Notes: generated by a model not told the origin, from the sequence alone. A DNA stretch of 64,000 bases from Slackia sp. ZJ119 (GCF_011039175.1 NZ_JAAKEN010000001.1:1-64000); one strand, 5' to 3'. Counted from the stretch's first letter, positions 33,391-42,668 are shown. Numbers and translations: made by a program.

Positions 33391-34557
33391 TTACGCCTCG
33401 AACAGCACGGCGCCCGAGGTGAAGCCGCCGCCGAACGCGACCAGCACCACGTTGTCGCCCGGCTGGATGCGTCCGGAGGCGTACGCGTCGGACAGGGCCA
33501 TGGGCACGCACGCGCTCGACACGTTGCCCCATTCCGCGATGGACAGCTGGAAGCGCTCGATGGGCACGCCCAGCTTTTTGGCGGCATAGGCGATGATGCG
33601 CTCGTTGGCCTGGTGCGGCACGAACACCTTCACGTCGTCAAGGGCGAGTCCTGCCTGGTCAAGCGCGTGCTCGACGGCCTCGACCATGGCGTGCGTCGCG
33701 AACTTGAACACGCGCTGCCCGTGCATGTACAGCGACTGGCGCGGCCGGCCTTCGGCCACCAGGCCGTCCACTTCCAGCTCGGCGTCCAGTCGCGCCAGCG
33801 CCGGATCGCAGCTGTCGAGCGCACGGTTGCCCTCGGCCATGACCTTTGGCGTCACGCCGTCGACGGCGAAGGGGATCACCGAATCGTAGGCCGCCGGGCA
33901 GGTGAGCGCGTTTTGCGGGTCGTCGTCGTTGCGCAGGTAGAAGCTGCGGATGCCCGGTCGGTCCGGGTTCCACTCCACCACGGCGGCGCCTGCTCCGTCG
34001 GCGAACAGCACGCAGGTGTTGCGGTCTGCCCAGTTCGTGATGCGGGTCAGGCGTTCGCTGGCCACCACGAGCGCCCGGCGCATGGTCGGGCGTCCGACTC
34101 CTTGGTCGGCGGCAGCGGCCGATGCGGCCAGCATGTTCTCGGCCAGCGACAGCGCGTAGATGAACCCGGTGCAGGCTGCGTTCACGTCGAAGGCTGCCGC
34201 GCGGTCAAGCCCCAGGCGGCGTCGCAGCATGCTGGCGGCCGACGGAACCAGGGTGTCGGGCGTGATGGTGGAATACACCAAAAGGTCGATGCTGGCGGGG
34301 TCGATGGCCTCGGCGGGCGTGAGCCCCGGCGTGGCGATCACGTTGTCCAGCGCAGAGGACCGGCCCCAGCCCAGCGCCTCGCGGGCGGCGGCTTCGGCCA
34401 GGTCGGTGCCTGATTCGGCCACGCTGACGTGGCGCCGGTGGATTCCGGTGCGCTGCCTGATCCACTCGTCGCTCGTGTCGACCAGTGCGGTCAGGTCGTC
34501 GTTTTCCACGGTCAGCGGCGGCAGTGACTTTCCGCTTCCGATGATGGTGCAGCCCAT
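33391..34557 (-). CDS. fabH: Beta-ketoacyl-ACP synthase III
   Basis: 388 residues; ATG 34557 is chosen because TAGGAG lies 5 bp before it. It condenses an acyl-CoA primer with malonyl-ACP, starting fatty-acid synthesis. The thiolase-fold triad is present: Cys in DVNAACTGFIYAL (about 130), His in VPHQANERII (about 312) and Asn in EWGNVSSACV (about 342). It is about 60 residues longer than typical FabH; extra sequence lies around residues 85-110 and 180-240. No other fab genes are adjacent. A related ketoacyl synthase of secondary metabolism cannot be excluded, but the motif set favours FabH. Confidence 0.88.
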   Translation of the reverse strand: MGCTIIGSGKSLPPLTVENDDLTALVDTSDEWIRQRTGIHRRHVSVAESGTDLAEAAAREALGWGRSSALDNVIATPGLTPAEAIDPASIDLLVYSTITPDTLVPSAASMLRRRLGLDRAAAFDVNAACTGFIYALSLAENMLAASAAAADQGVGRPTMRRALVVASERLTRITNWADRNTCVLFADGAGAAVVEWNPDRPGIRSFYLRNDDDPQNALTCPAAYDSVIPFAVDGVTPKVMAEGNRALDSCDPALARLDAELEVDGLVAEGRPRQSLYMHGQRVFKFATHAMVEAVEHALDQAGLALDDVKVFVPHQANERIIAYAAKKLGVPIERFQLSIAEWGNVSSACVPMALSDAYASGRIQPGDNVVLVAFGGGFTSGAVLFEA

Positions 34558-35136
34558 GCATACTCCTAACGCGATCCGCCGAAGACGCACCGGTGCGCCC
34601 TGTCAGGCCCGATCGCTCTATGATGACTAATTTACTCAGAAAACACTGGTGAAGCCCGTCTTGTCCTGCGAAAGCCGTCTTGCCCTGCGCGGCGCTGCCG
34701 GCACGGGACAGCTTCAGACTTCGTTTGCACACGCCAGTGCGCTCGCTCGGCTTTCGGCTGCCACCCGTCCGTTCTGCGGATCCAGGCCAAGACGGCTATA
34801 ATCAGCGTTTCCCTCGATATGGTACGCTCGCGGAAAGCCCCGCCGCGGGGGCGGGGCCAATGCTCGTGAAAAAACCGCGCTTGCCGGGGGGCGAGGGCGG
34901 GTGCGCCGGCCGCGCACGCCGCGCCGGTCGAGTTTGCTGCTCCGTCGCACGTGCTGCTGGCTTGCCCCCGCTGCCCCGCTTGCGCCTGCGGCACCGGCCG
35001 GGCTGCGGCACCGGCCGAGCTGCAGCGCCGTCTGCGCCTGCCGCATCGGCAGCCCCGATGCGCCGGCCGGGCTGCGGCGCCGTTTGCCCCTGTCGCGTCG
35101 GCCGTGCTGCGACCCCCGCTGCCCTTGCTGCGGCGC
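34558..35136. other. Intergenic region fabH - response regulator
   Basis: 579 bp. 34636-34814 is a degenerate MITE-like repeat. 34880-35130 is a GC-rich tract where GCCGGGCTGCGGC-type units recur. No gene is supported. Confidence 0.6.
34636..34814. repeat. MITE-like repeat, degenerate copy
   Basis: The right half matches the 161-bp copies: CTTCAGACTTCGTTTGCACA, then GCCAGTGCGCTCGCTCGG, and TATAATCAGCGTTTCCCT at the end. The left end (AGAAAACACTGGTGAAG) is badly degraded and a CGTCTTG(T/C)CCTGCG segment is duplicated. Confidence 0.7.
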
Positions 35137-35832
35137 CTACTGCTTGAACCGGTATCCGTAGCCGCGCACCGTCTCGACGATGCCGGGGTCGTAGCCGGCC
35201 GATTCGATCTTGTCGCGCAGGCGCTTGATGTGCGTGTCGACCGTCTTCGTCTCGGTGAGGTATTCCCAGCCCCAGGCGTCGCGCAGCAGGTCTTCGCGCG
35301 AAACCACCTTGCCGGCGTTCTTCATCAGGCTCGCCAGCAGCTCGAACTCGCGCGGCGTCAGCTCGATCTCGCCGTTTTCGCCGCTGGCCGTGTGCGCGTC
35401 CTCGTCGAGCGTGATGCCGCTTGCGGTGATGGCGCGGCTCGCGTCCGGGAAATCGCCGTTGTTGCCGCGGCGCAAAAGCGCACGCACGCGGGCGATGAGC
35501 TCGCGGACGCCGAAAGGCTTCGCCAGGTAGTCGTCGCCGCCGATTTCCAAGCCCACGACCTTGTCGAGCTCGGTGTCGCGCGCGGACAAAAACAGCACGG
35601 GGACCGTCGTCTTCGCGCGCAGGTGGCGGCACAGTTCGTAGCCGTCCATGCCCGGCAGCATGATGTCGAGCACGAACAGGTCGTAAGGATTCTTCATCGC
35701 CAGCGCCAGGGCGTCTTCGCCATTGTTGACCACATCGACGAAGAAGCCTTCCTTTTTCAGCGCATAACTGACGAATTCGGTGATCGAGGGTTCGTCGTCA
35801 ACAATGAGAATGCGGTGCGGCGACTCGTTCAT
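35137..35832 (-). CDS. OmpR/PhoB-family response regulator
   Basis: 231 residues from ATG 35832, with AAGGAAGGGG at 6 bp. Receiver domain 1-120: ILIVDDEPS, phospho-acceptor Asp in FVLDIMLPGMDGYE (about 53), FLSARD, and the Lys in YLAKPFGVREL (about 104). C-terminal winged helix 130-231: ELTPREFELLASLMKNAG, DTHIKRLRDKIE, VRGYGYRF. It is a DNA-binding transcription regulator activated by a sensor kinase. No kinase gene lies beside it. Divergent from coaX across a 190-bp AT-richer gap that contains a possible minus-strand -10 TAGAAT. Confidence 0.95.
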   Translation of the reverse strand: MNESPHRILIVDDEPSITEFVSYALKKEGFFVDVVNNGEDALALAMKNPYDLFVLDIMLPGMDGYELCRHLRAKTTVPVLFLSARDTELDKVVGLEIGGDDYLAKPFGVRELIARVRALLRRGNNGDFPDASRAITASGITLDEDAHTASGENGEIELTPREFELLASLMKNAGKVVSREDLLRDAWGWEYLTETKTVDTHIKRLRDKIESAGYDPGIVETVRGYGYRFKQ

Positions 35833-36021
35833 AATAGACCCCTTCCTTCGCGAAAGCGCTAAAACCAATCGTGCCCAGAATAGCAAACGGAGGTTTCAAC
35901 GATGTTGTCCGTATCGTACAATTCTATCCGAAATTTCGCTTGCTCACATTATCATACCAACTTACTCAACTATACGCGCGGCTCTAAAGATCGCACTATC
36001 AAGAGGGGGATTGTCAGAAAC

Positions 36022-36828
36022 ATGTTACTTGCTGTCGATGTGGGGAACACCCAGACCGTTGTCGGCGTTTACGAGGGGAAAGACCTGCGCCATCGGTGGC
36101 GTTTCTCGACGAACAAGCTCTATACGCCGGACGAGTTGCGCATCAAAACCATGCCGCTTTTGGCGTCGGAGAACATGGCCTTCGAAGACGTGCACGGCGT
36201 GGTGGTTTCGTCGGTGGTGCCGAGGCTGACCGACGCGTGGTGCGAGGTCACGCGGAGAACGATCGGCCGGCCGGCGGTCGTGTGCACGGCGGAGACGGCG
36301 GGGTCGCTGTTCCCGACGAGCTACCCGAACCCCAGCGAGATAGGAGCCGATCGCGTGGCCGACGCCGTGGGGGCCTGTGCGCTGTACGGGGCTCCCGTGG
36401 TGGTGGTCGATTTCGGCACGGCGACGAACATCGAAGTGGTCGACCGTGACGGGACGTTCTTGGGCGGCGCCATCGCGCCGGGCATGGACACGGCGGCATC
36501 GGCCCTGTTCGAGCATGCGACGAAGCTGGGCGCCATCGATTACGTGAATCCGCGCACGGCCATTGGCACGAACACGGTCCAGGCGATGCAGATCGGCATC
36601 GTGGCGGGCGAGGCGGAGCGCGTCGACGGCATCGTGTCCCGCATGTTCGACCAGCTGGGCTATAAGGCGCCCGTGGTGGCGACGGGCGGCCTGGCCAGGC
36701 GCATCGCGCCGCTGTCGCGCACCATCACCGAGACGAACCCCGATCTGACGCTCGAAGGCCTGCGCCTGGTGTACGAGCACTGCGTCGACCGGGAAGAGGC
36801 CGTCGTGTGCGAGCGGATCGGGTACTGA
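36022..36828 (+). CDS. coaX: Type III pantothenate kinase
   Basis: 268 residues; ATG 36022 follows GAGGGGGAT, so the earlier in-frame ATG at 35902 is not used. It phosphorylates pantothenate, the first step of CoA synthesis. The ASKHA phosphate-binding loops are seen as LAVDVGNTQTVVGVY (residues 3-17), GADRVADAVGA (about 107), VVDFGTATNIEVVD (about 127) and GGAIAPGMDTAASAL (about 145). CoaX enzymes usually need a monovalent cation such as K+ or NH4+. Stands alone, followed by low-complexity DNA and the vapBC locus. Confidence 0.95.
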   Translation: MLLAVDVGNTQTVVGVYEGKDLRHRWRFSTNKLYTPDELRIKTMPLLASENMAFEDVHGVVVSSVVPRLTDAWCEVTRRTIGRPAVVCTAETAGSLFPTSYPNPSEIGADRVADAVGACALYGAPVVVVDFGTATNIEVVDRDGTFLGGAIAPGMDTAASALFEHATKLGAIDYVNPRTAIGTNTVQAMQIGIVAGEAERVDGIVSRMFDQLGYKAPVVATGGLARRIAPLSRTITETNPDLTLEGLRLVYEHCVDREEAVVCERIGY

Positions 36829-37055
36829 GGCAGGTCGGGGGAGCGGCAGCAGCGGCGGAAGCGGCGGCAGTGTTAGAAGAAGCAGAAGCGGAAGCGGAAG
36901 CTGCGGCGGCGGAAGCAGCGGGCGCGGCCGTCCGGCCCCGCCGGGGGTGCGGCGACGTTCGTCTGCTGCTCGCTCCGGGCTTCGACAGCGCCCGCCCGCT
37001 GGCATCGCTGGGAGGGGGTGCCAGCGCCGCTTGGCAGCCTGGCCCTTCCCGGTGG
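36829..37055. repeat. Low-complexity tract after coaX
   Basis: GCGGAAGC/GGCGGC-type units (about 36845-36930) followed by non-repetitive GC-rich DNA, between coaX and the convergent vapC. No gene supported. Confidence 0.45.
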
Positions 37056-37493
37056 CTATTGTCGCAGGCCGGAAGCGTCTTCGCCTTGCAGGTCAACCTC
37101 GCCCCAGGATTCCAGGACCAGGCCTTGCACGCGGCTGAACTCGCGGATGTTGTTGGTGACCAGCGCAGCGCCCCAGGCCAGCGCCGTGGCCGCGATGAGC
37201 ATGTCGTTTCCGCCGATGAGGCATCCTCGGGTTTTCAGGTCGTGCCGCAGGCGGGCGTAGTGCGCGGCGCACCGGGAATCGAAGGGCAGAATCTGCAGGG
37301 GCTGCAGCAGGCTTTGCACGCACAGGCGCCCTTCTTCCGGGTCGTTGCTGTTCTCGGCGCCGAACAGCAGCTCCGCTTCGACCACGGCAGGAACGCCGAC
37401 CAGGTCGGGAGACGAAATGCGCATGAGCTGGTGCATCGTGGGAAGGTGGCCGCGCATGATTTCGATGCAGATGTCGGAATCCAGCAAGTACAC
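37056..37493 (-). CDS. vapC: VapC-type PIN-domain toxin
   Basis: 145 residues with a GTG start at 37493 preceded by AGGGGGA. A PIN-domain ribonuclease: YLLDSDICIEI (first Asp), VEAELLFG (Glu, about 42), GGNDMLIAATAL (Asp, about 99) and VTNNIREF (about 117) give the usual acidic quartet. VapC toxins cleave tRNA or rRNA when the antitoxin is degraded. It follows the antitoxin gene by 8 bp, the standard order. The C-terminal extension (SWGEVDLQGEDASGLRQ) is slightly longer than in many VapC proteins. Secure as a PIN toxin. Confidence 0.92.
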   Translation of the reverse strand: MYLLDSDICIEIMRGHLPTMHQLMRISSPDLVGVPAVVEAELLFGAENSNDPEEGRLCVQSLLQPLQILPFDSRCAAHYARLRHDLKTRGCLIGGNDMLIAATALAWGAALVTNNIREFSRVQGLVLESWGEVDLQGEDASGLRQ

Positions 37494-37501
37494 AAGTCCC
37501 C

Positions 37502-37738
37502 CTAGGCGAACAGGACGATGTCGTCGAGGGGCTTGGAAGGCTCTTCTGGGACGACGAACGAGGGGTCGGTCAAGCGTCCGCACACCTGCTCGAAATAGCC
37601 TTCGGGCCACGCCGAACCTTCGTTGTCGCGCTGAATAAGGCCGACGACGTACTTCGACAGGGACTGCTGCGCCTCTGCTGCGTTTTGGCGCAGCAGGTTC
37701 ATGGTGGCATCGTCCAAGTACAGCGACAGTTGCGGCAT
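37502..37738 (-). CDS. vapB: VapB-type antitoxin
   Basis: 78 residues from ATG 37738 behind AAGGAGG. N-terminal MPQLSLYLDDATMNLLRQ is a short ribbon-helix-helix-like DNA-binding segment, and the acidic C-terminus (EEPSKPLDDIVLF) would wrap the toxin's active site. It would neutralise VapC and repress its own operon. A perfect 20-bp palindrome lies 12 bp upstream of the start. The family name within antitoxins is less certain than the pairing. Confidence 0.85.
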   Translation of the reverse strand: MPQLSLYLDDATMNLLRQNAAEAQQSLSKYVVGLIQRDNEGSAWPEGYFEQVCGRLTDPSFVVPEEPSKPLDDIVLFA

Positions 37739-37750
37739 GGCGACCTCCTT

Positions 37751-37770
37751 TATACTTGTCGACAAGTATA
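37751..37770. promoter_or_regulatory. vapBC operator, perfect 20-bp palindrome
   Basis: TATACTTGTCGACAAGTATA equals its own reverse complement. It lies 12 bp upstream of the vapB ATG and overlaps the likely -10 (TATACT or GTATAA on the minus strand), the expected position for autorepression by VapB/VapBC. Confidence 0.8.
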
Positions 37771-38006
37771 TATGCGCGGGCGGGGAAAGGCAAGCTTGCA
37801 GCACCGCCCGCCCGGAGCCCCGTCCGGCCCCGTCCGCCTTCCGACCGCTGGGAGGCTGCAGCGGCCTGTTCGCCGCCCGTTCCTGCTAAATCGGCCCTTT
37901 CGCGAGTCGGGGGGCGGCGCGGGCGTGCGAACAGGGTATACTTGCGGGATTATGCGCGGCCGCAAGACGCAGGCTGCGCTTCCGCAAGCAAGAGAAAGGG
38001 CCCGAC

Positions 38007-39695
38007 GTGTTGACCGACATTGAAATTGCCCAAGCAGCAACCCCCCAACCCATCAGCGCCATCGCCGAGAAGGCGGGCGTGCCGGCTTCGTATCTGGAGA
38101 TGTATGGCACGAACAAGGCGAAGGTGGACTACAACCTGCTGAAAGACGAGCAGCACACCCCCGGCAAGCTGGTGCTGGTGACGGCCATCAACCCCACGCC
38201 TGCCGGCGAAGGGAAGACCACCACGACGGTGGGTTTGGCCGACGCGCTGTCGCTGCGCGGAGAAAACGTGGTCGTGGCGCTGCGCGAGCCGTCGCTCGGA
38301 CCGGTGTTCGGCATAAAGGGCGGTGCGGCCGGCGGCGGATATGCCCAGGTCATCCCCATGGAAGACATCAACTTGCACTTCACGGGCGACTTCCACGCCA
38401 TCGGCGCGGCCAACAATCTGCTGGCGGCCATGCTCGACGCGCACATCCAAAACGGCAACGAGCTGGGCATCGACGTGCGCAAGATCACCTGGAAGCGCGT
38501 CGTGGACATGAACGACCGCCAGCTGCGCCACATCGTCGACGGCTTGGGCGGCAAGGCCCACGGCGTCCCGCGCGAGGACGGCTTCGACATCACGGTGGCC
38601 AGCGAAGTGATGGCCATCTTCTGTTTGGCGACGTCCATCAGCGACCTGAAGGAGCGCCTCGGCCGCATCGTCGTGGGCTACACGGCGGATGACAAGCCGG
38701 TGACCGCGCACGACCTGCATGCAGAAGGCGCTATGACGGCCCTGCTCAAAGACGCGCTGAAGCCGAATTTGGTACAGACGCTCGAAGGCACGCCGGCGTT
38801 CGTGCACGGCGGCCCCTTCGCGAACATCGCGCACGGCTGCAATTCCATCATGGCGACGCGCATGGCGCTTGCGCTCGGCGACTATTGCGTGACCGAGGCT
38901 GGCTTCGGCGCCGACCTGGGCGCCGAGAAGTTCTTGGACATCAAGTGCCGCCTGGCGGGCCTCAAGCCCGACGCCGTGGTGGTGGTCGCGACGGTGCGAG
39001 CGCTGAAGAACCACGGCGGCGTGCCGAAAGACCAGTTGAACAATGAAAACCTGGAAGCGCTGGAAGCCGGCCTGCCCAATCTGCTGCAGCACGTGGAAAA
39101 CATTACGAACGTGTACCAGCTGCCGTGCGTGGTGGCGATCAACGCTTTCCCGACCGACACGCCGGCCGAGCTTGCGCTCGTGGAGGACAAGTGCCGCGAG
39201 CTGGGCGTGAACGTGGCGCTGTCCGAAGTGTGGGCGCGAGGCGGCGAAGGCGGCCTGGCGCTGGCCGACGAGGTCGTCCGCCTGTGCAACGAAGGCGACG
39301 CCGAGGGCCGCAGCGCCGACACGTTCTCGTTCTCCTATGAAGACGACCTGTCCATCGCCGAGAAGATCGAGGCCATCGCCCAGCGCGTCTACCATGCCGA
39401 CGGCGTGGTGTTCGAACCGGCGGCGAAGAAGGAGATCGCCCAGCTGGAGGCGCTCGGGTTCGGCAACATGCCGGTGTGCATGGCCAAGACCCAGTACTCG
39501 TTCAGCGACGACGCGTCGAAGCTGGGGGCGCCGCGCGGGTTCGACGTCACGGTGCGTCAGGTGAAGGTGTCTGCCGGCGCCGGGTTCATCGTGGCGCTGA
39601 CCGGGTCCATCATGACGATGCCGGGGCTGGGGAAGAGTCCGGCCGCCTTCCGCATCGACGTGGACGACACGGGCAAGATTTCCGGTTTGTTCTAA
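38007..39695 (+). CDS. fhs: Formate-tetrahydrofolate ligase
   Basis: 562 residues, the standard size. A GTG start at 38007 is favoured by GAGAAAGGG six bases upstream. It makes 10-formyl-THF from formate, THF and ATP. The P-loop [20 protein letters not shown] (about 63-82), [21 protein letters not shown] split over 92-112, and the substrate region TGDFHAI are all canonical. It leads an fhs-fchA-folD cluster, so it links free formate to the one-carbon folate pool as used for purines, glycine metabolism, or an acetogenic methyl branch. No other Wood-Ljungdahl genes are in the window. Confidence 0.96.
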   Translation: MLTDIEIAQAATPQPISAIAEKAGVPASYLEMYGTNKAKVDYNLLKDEQHTPGKLVLVTAINPTPAGEGKTTTTVGLADALSLRGENVVVALREPSLGPVFGIKGGAAGGGYAQVIPMEDINLHFTGDFHAIGAANNLLAAMLDAHIQNGNELGIDVRKITWKRVVDMNDRQLRHIVDGLGGKAHGVPREDGFDITVASEVMAIFCLATSISDLKERLGRIVVGYTADDKPVTAHDLHAEGAMTALLKDALKPNLVQTLEGTPAFVHGGPFANIAHGCNSIMATRMALALGDYCVTEAGFGADLGAEKFLDIKCRLAGLKPDAVVVVATVRALKNHGGVPKDQLNNENLEALEAGLPNLLQHVENITNVYQLPCVVAINAFPTDTPAELALVEDKCRELGVNVALSEVWARGGEGGLALADEVVRLCNEGDAEGRSADTFSFSYEDDLSIAEKIEAIAQRVYHADGVVFEPAAKKEIAQLEALGFGNMPVCMAKTQYSFSDDASKLGAPRGFDVTVRQVKVSAGAGFIVALTGSIMTMPGLGKSPAAFRIDVDDTGKISGLF

Positions 39696-39718
39696 GCGAC
39701 GGGGAGGCGGAAGGCTTA

Positions 39719-39739
39719 GGCGGCCCTCGCAGGGCCGCC
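39719..39739 (+). terminator. Hairpin between fhs and fchA
   Basis: GGCGGCCCT, loop CGC, AGGGCCGCC: a perfect 9-bp GC stem 23 bp after fhs, no U-tract. It may reduce read-through or protect the fhs mRNA end. Confidence 0.45.
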
Positions 39740-39877
39740 GTGGGGCTGCTGGACGGCCGATGCGGGGGGTTTTGCGAGTTTTTTGCCGCCGCGCTGGTCG
39801 GACGGCCGCTGTAGGGCTGCTCGGCGGCCCTGGCCTTCCGCCTCCCTTCGTCTGCCGCAGGTAAGGAGCCAAGCGAC

Positions 39878-40489
39878 ATGGACGTGCAATTCATCGAAGA
39901 CCTTGCCAGCTCGGCGCCGACGCCGGGCGGAGGCGGCGCGAGCGCGTACGTGGGCGTGCTCGCTTCGTCGCTCGCTTCCATGGTGGGCAACCTGACCGTC
40001 GGAAAGGCGGCGTATGCCCAGGTCGAGGCCGACGTGTACGTGGTGTTGGAAAAGCTGGCCGCGCTGCGCGGGCGCTTGCTGGAACTGGTTGACGAGGACG
40101 CCCGCGCCTTCGCTCCTTTGGCTGCGGCCTACAGAATGCCCAAAGGCACCGACGACGAGCGTGCGGCCAAGCACGCGGCGCTGCAAGAAGCCCTCGTCGG
40201 TGCGTGCGACGTGCCGTACGAGATCATGGAGACCGTCGGGCGTGTCGTCGAGCACATCGGCTTTCTGGCGGCCAACGGCAGCCGCATGGCGCTGTCGGAC
40301 GCTGGCGCAGCGGCCGCGTTCGCGCGTGCGGCGGCGGACGGGGCCAGCCTGAACATCTTCATCAACGCCGCGTCCTTGGACGACGAGGCCCAGGCGCAGC
40401 GCTACCGCGACGCTGCGGAGGCGCTCGCCGGGCGCATTCGTGTGAAGTGCGACGAGATTTTTGCCTTCGTCAAGGACGAGGTGTCGTAA
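39878..40489 (+). CDS. fchA: Formimidoyltetrahydrofolate cyclodeaminase
   Basis: 203 residues. The ATG follows AAGGAGCC. It converts 5-formimino-THF to 5,10-methenyl-THF plus ammonia, as in histidine or purine fermentation. The FTCD-cyclodeaminase motif APTPGGGGASAYVGVLASSL (about 13-32) and EDARAFAPLAAAYRMPKGTD (about 65-84) are typical. The helical C-terminus NIFINAASLDDEAQAQ is also conserved. It lies between fhs and folD, a common arrangement in anaerobes, and the folD start is only 43 bp downstream. Confidence 0.93.
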   Translation: MDVQFIEDLASSAPTPGGGGASAYVGVLASSLASMVGNLTVGKAAYAQVEADVYVVLEKLAALRGRLLELVDEDARAFAPLAAAYRMPKGTDDERAAKHAALQEALVGACDVPYEIMETVGRVVEHIGFLAANGSRMALSDAGAAAAFARAAADGASLNIFINAASLDDEAQAQRYRDAAEALAGRIRVKCDEIFAFVKDEVS

Positions 40490-40532
40490 ACTGCCGGGCA
40501 TGGCAAAAAACGTCGCCGAAGGGAACAGAGTC

Positions 40533-41417
40533 ATGGCTGAGCTGCTGCGAGGGAAGCCGGTTTCGGATGAAATAGCCCGCAACATCGAGTCGCGGATCGC
40601 CGCGCTGCACGAACTGGGCGCCTGTCCGGCGTTGGCGCTCGTGCGCGTGGGGGAGCGTCCCGACGACGTGGCGTACGAGCGGTCCGTCATGAAGCGGGCC
40701 GAGGCGCTCGGCGTGGTCACGCGGCAGGTCACGCTGGCGGCGGACGCCGAAGAAGACCAGGTCGTTGCCAGCATCGAGGCGATCAACGTCGACGAGGACA
40801 TCCATGGCTGCCTGCTGTTTCGGCCGCTTCCGCCGCATCTGGACGAAGAGCGCGTCTGCAATGCGCTGGCCGCGAAGAAAGACGTCGACGGCATTACGAA
40901 CGCGTCGCTGGCCAGCGTGTTCATCGATTCTGGCCAGGGATTTCCGCCGAGCACGGCCGATGCGTGCCTGAAGGTGCTCGACCATTACGGCGTGCCGCTC
41001 GAAGGGGCCCGCGTCGTGGTGGTGGGCCGCAGCCTGGTGGTGGGCAAGCCGGTGGCCATGATGCTGCTGGCTCGGCATGCCACCGTGACGCTGTGCCATT
41101 CGCGCACGCCCGACGTGGCGGCCGTCACGCGCGAGGCCGACGTGGTGGTGTTCGCGTCGGGGCGGCCCAAGCGGTTCGGCGCGGAATGCGTGCGTCCCGG
41201 CCAGGTGGTCATCGACGTGGGCATCAACTTCGACGAGGCGGGCGTCATGTGCGGCGACGTGGACGGCGCGGCGGTCGAGCCCATCGTGCGTGCGCTCACC
41301 CCGGTGCCGGGCGGCGTGGGCACGGTGACGACGGCCACGACGCTGCTGCACACGGTCGAGGCCGCCGAGGTCGCCGCTCGCGAGCAGACGGACATCGCCA
41401 TCGAGCGGCTGATGTAG
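40533..41417 (+). CDS. folD: FolD-family methylene-THF dehydrogenase, altered active site
   Basis: 294 residues from ATG 40533 (GAAGGGA upstream); an ATG at 40500 would add 11 residues. FolD interconverts methylene-, methenyl- and 10-formyl-THF using NADP. Substrate and cofactor regions are recognisable: DVDGITNASL (about 130), VVVGRSLVVGKP (about 160) and ALTPVPGGVGTVTTA (about 255). However, the YxxxK catalytic Lys of classical FolD aligns with Val in AYERSVMKRAEALG, and the VQLPLP Gln aligns with Phe in LLFRPLP. The Asp of KDVDG is kept. Such changes are known in mutants to impair the cyclohydrolase step, so the protein may act mainly as a dehydrogenase. Similar YERxxxKR variants occur, as I recall, in other anaerobes. 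Confidence 0.9.
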   Translation: MAELLRGKPVSDEIARNIESRIAALHELGACPALALVRVGERPDDVAYERSVMKRAEALGVVTRQVTLAADAEEDQVVASIEAINVDEDIHGCLLFRPLPPHLDEERVCNALAAKKDVDGITNASLASVFIDSGQGFPPSTADACLKVLDHYGVPLEGARVVVVGRSLVVGKPVAMMLLARHATVTLCHSRTPDVAAVTREADVVVFASGRPKRFGAECVRPGQVVIDVGINFDEAGVMCGDVDGAAVEPIVRALTPVPGGVGTVTTATTLLHTVEAAEVAAREQTDIAIERLM

Positions 41418-41429
41418 GGGGTGTCGGGA

Positions 41430-41770
41430 GCGGCGGCGTTTCGTCGCCGTCGTGCCGCTGCCGGTGTCGCGCTGCCGGTGTCGCGCTGCCGGCGTCGTCG
41501 TGCCGCCGCCGTCGTGCCGCTGCCGCCGCCGTGCTGCCGCCGCCGTCGTGCTGCCGCCGCTGCTGCCGGCGTCGTGCCGCCGGTGCCGCCGTGCCGCCGC
41601 TGCCGCCGTGCCGCCGCTGCCGCCGTGCCGCTGCGGGTGCGTCGTGTCGCCGGCGTCGTGCCGCAGCCGTCGTGCTGCTGGCGTCGTCGTACCGGTGCCG
41701 CGCTGCCGGCGTCGTCGCGCCGGTGCCGCTGCCGCGCTGCCGGTGCCGCGCTGCGGGTGGCGCGTGGCTT
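41430..41770. repeat. GCC/GTC trinucleotide-rich degenerate array
   Basis: About 340 bp built of GCCGCCGTCGTGCTGCC-like and GCCGGTGTCGCGCTGCC-like units with no fixed period. It lies between folD and the TorD-family gene. Several frames are open by composition only; no gene is supported. Confidence 0.75.
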
Positions 41771-41802
41771 TCCAGACAATCTTTACGCGACAAGGAGCAA
41801 AC

Positions 41803-42456
41803 ATGGAGCAAACCAAGACGCTGACCGACGAGCAGCGCGAGGCGCTGGCCTTTGTGGGCAGCGTCCTGTCGCCGTTGTATCTGCAGGACCCGCGCAAAGG
41901 CAGCGCGGGCGAGCTGTTCGCGTCGATGGCGGCGCTTGACGCCGAGGAAGCGGCCGAGGGCTGGCCTTTCGTGGCGTCGGCCGAAGCCGTCGGGCCGCTG
42001 CGCCTGATGGTGGACGGGCTGGCCGACGGCATTGACGCCGACGACCTGATGTGGGAGTACCGCCGCCTGTTCATCGGGCCGGGGCGGAAGGCGGCGCCGC
42101 CGTGGGGGTCGGTCTACACCGACCGCGACTGCGTGGTGTTCGGCCTGACCACGCTGGATTTGCGGGCGTGGATGCGTGCCAACGGCATCGAGCGCACCAC
42201 CGACGAGAAGATGCCGGAAGACCATATCGGGCTTTTGGTTTCCCTGATGGGCTGGCTTGCGCAGGAAAAGCCCGAGCTGGTGCCCGAATTTCTGCAGAAG
42301 CACCTGCTGACCTGGTCGTCCCATTATCTGGAACAGCTTGAGGCCGCGGCCGAGCACCCCTTCTACGAGGGCCTGGCGCAGCTGACGCGGTTGACGCTTG
42401 AGGGCATCCAAGACGATCTGGGGCTTGAGGTCGCCTATCCGCGGTACTACCGGTAA
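41803..42456 (+). CDS. TorD/DmsD-family redox enzyme maturation chaperone
   Basis: 217 residues; ATG 41803 behind AAGGAG. All-helical TorD family: WEYRRLFIGPGRKAAPPWGSVY split over about 86-107 with the conserved Y/F-RLFxGP and PPWxSVY motifs, and MPEDHIGLLVSLMGWL (about 142-157) with the P(D/E)DHI signature. These chaperones bind twin-arginine signal peptides and insert the molybdenum cofactor before Tat export. The client molybdoenzyme is not in the window, but tatC and tatA are at 54774-56290. The gene is isolated, after the trinucleotide-rich tract. Subfamily (TorD, DmsD or NarJ-like) is not decided. Confidence 0.9.
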   Translation: MEQTKTLTDEQREALAFVGSVLSPLYLQDPRKGSAGELFASMAALDAEEAAEGWPFVASAEAVGPLRLMVDGLADGIDADDLMWEYRRLFIGPGRKAAPPWGSVYTDRDCVVFGLTTLDLRAWMRANGIERTTDEKMPEDHIGLLVSLMGWLAQEKPELVPEFLQKHLLTWSSHYLEQLEAAAEHPFYEGLAQLTRLTLEGIQDDLGLEVAYPRYYR

Positions 42457-42639
42457 GGGGGCGACGCCGGCTTGTTCTGTTCATGTTGACGAAGTCGACC
42501 AGCATTCAGGGGAACGACAGCGGTTTGTTTCGCCGGGCTTCTTGGCACTTAAAATCGCCCGTGACCTGCGATGACTCTTCGGGGGGTTGCCGCGGCTCGC
42601 GGGCGATCTTTCTTTTCGGCAATTCGTGCCACATTTCTC

Positions 42640-42668
42640 TTGACGACTGTGCATAGTGTGTATATAGT
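42640..42668 (+). promoter_or_regulatory. Sigma-70-type promoter of the GntR-ABC operon
   Basis: -35 TTGACG (42640-42645), 17-bp spacer, -10 TATAGT (42663-42668). The best two-box promoter of the window, 177 bp before the gntR start. Confidence 0.75.

Noticed and set aside
41430-41770. Genes in the GCC-rich tract
   Set aside because: Several long frames on both strands exist only because the triplet units contain no stops. Their products are Arg/Cys or Ala/Pro runs with no start signal.
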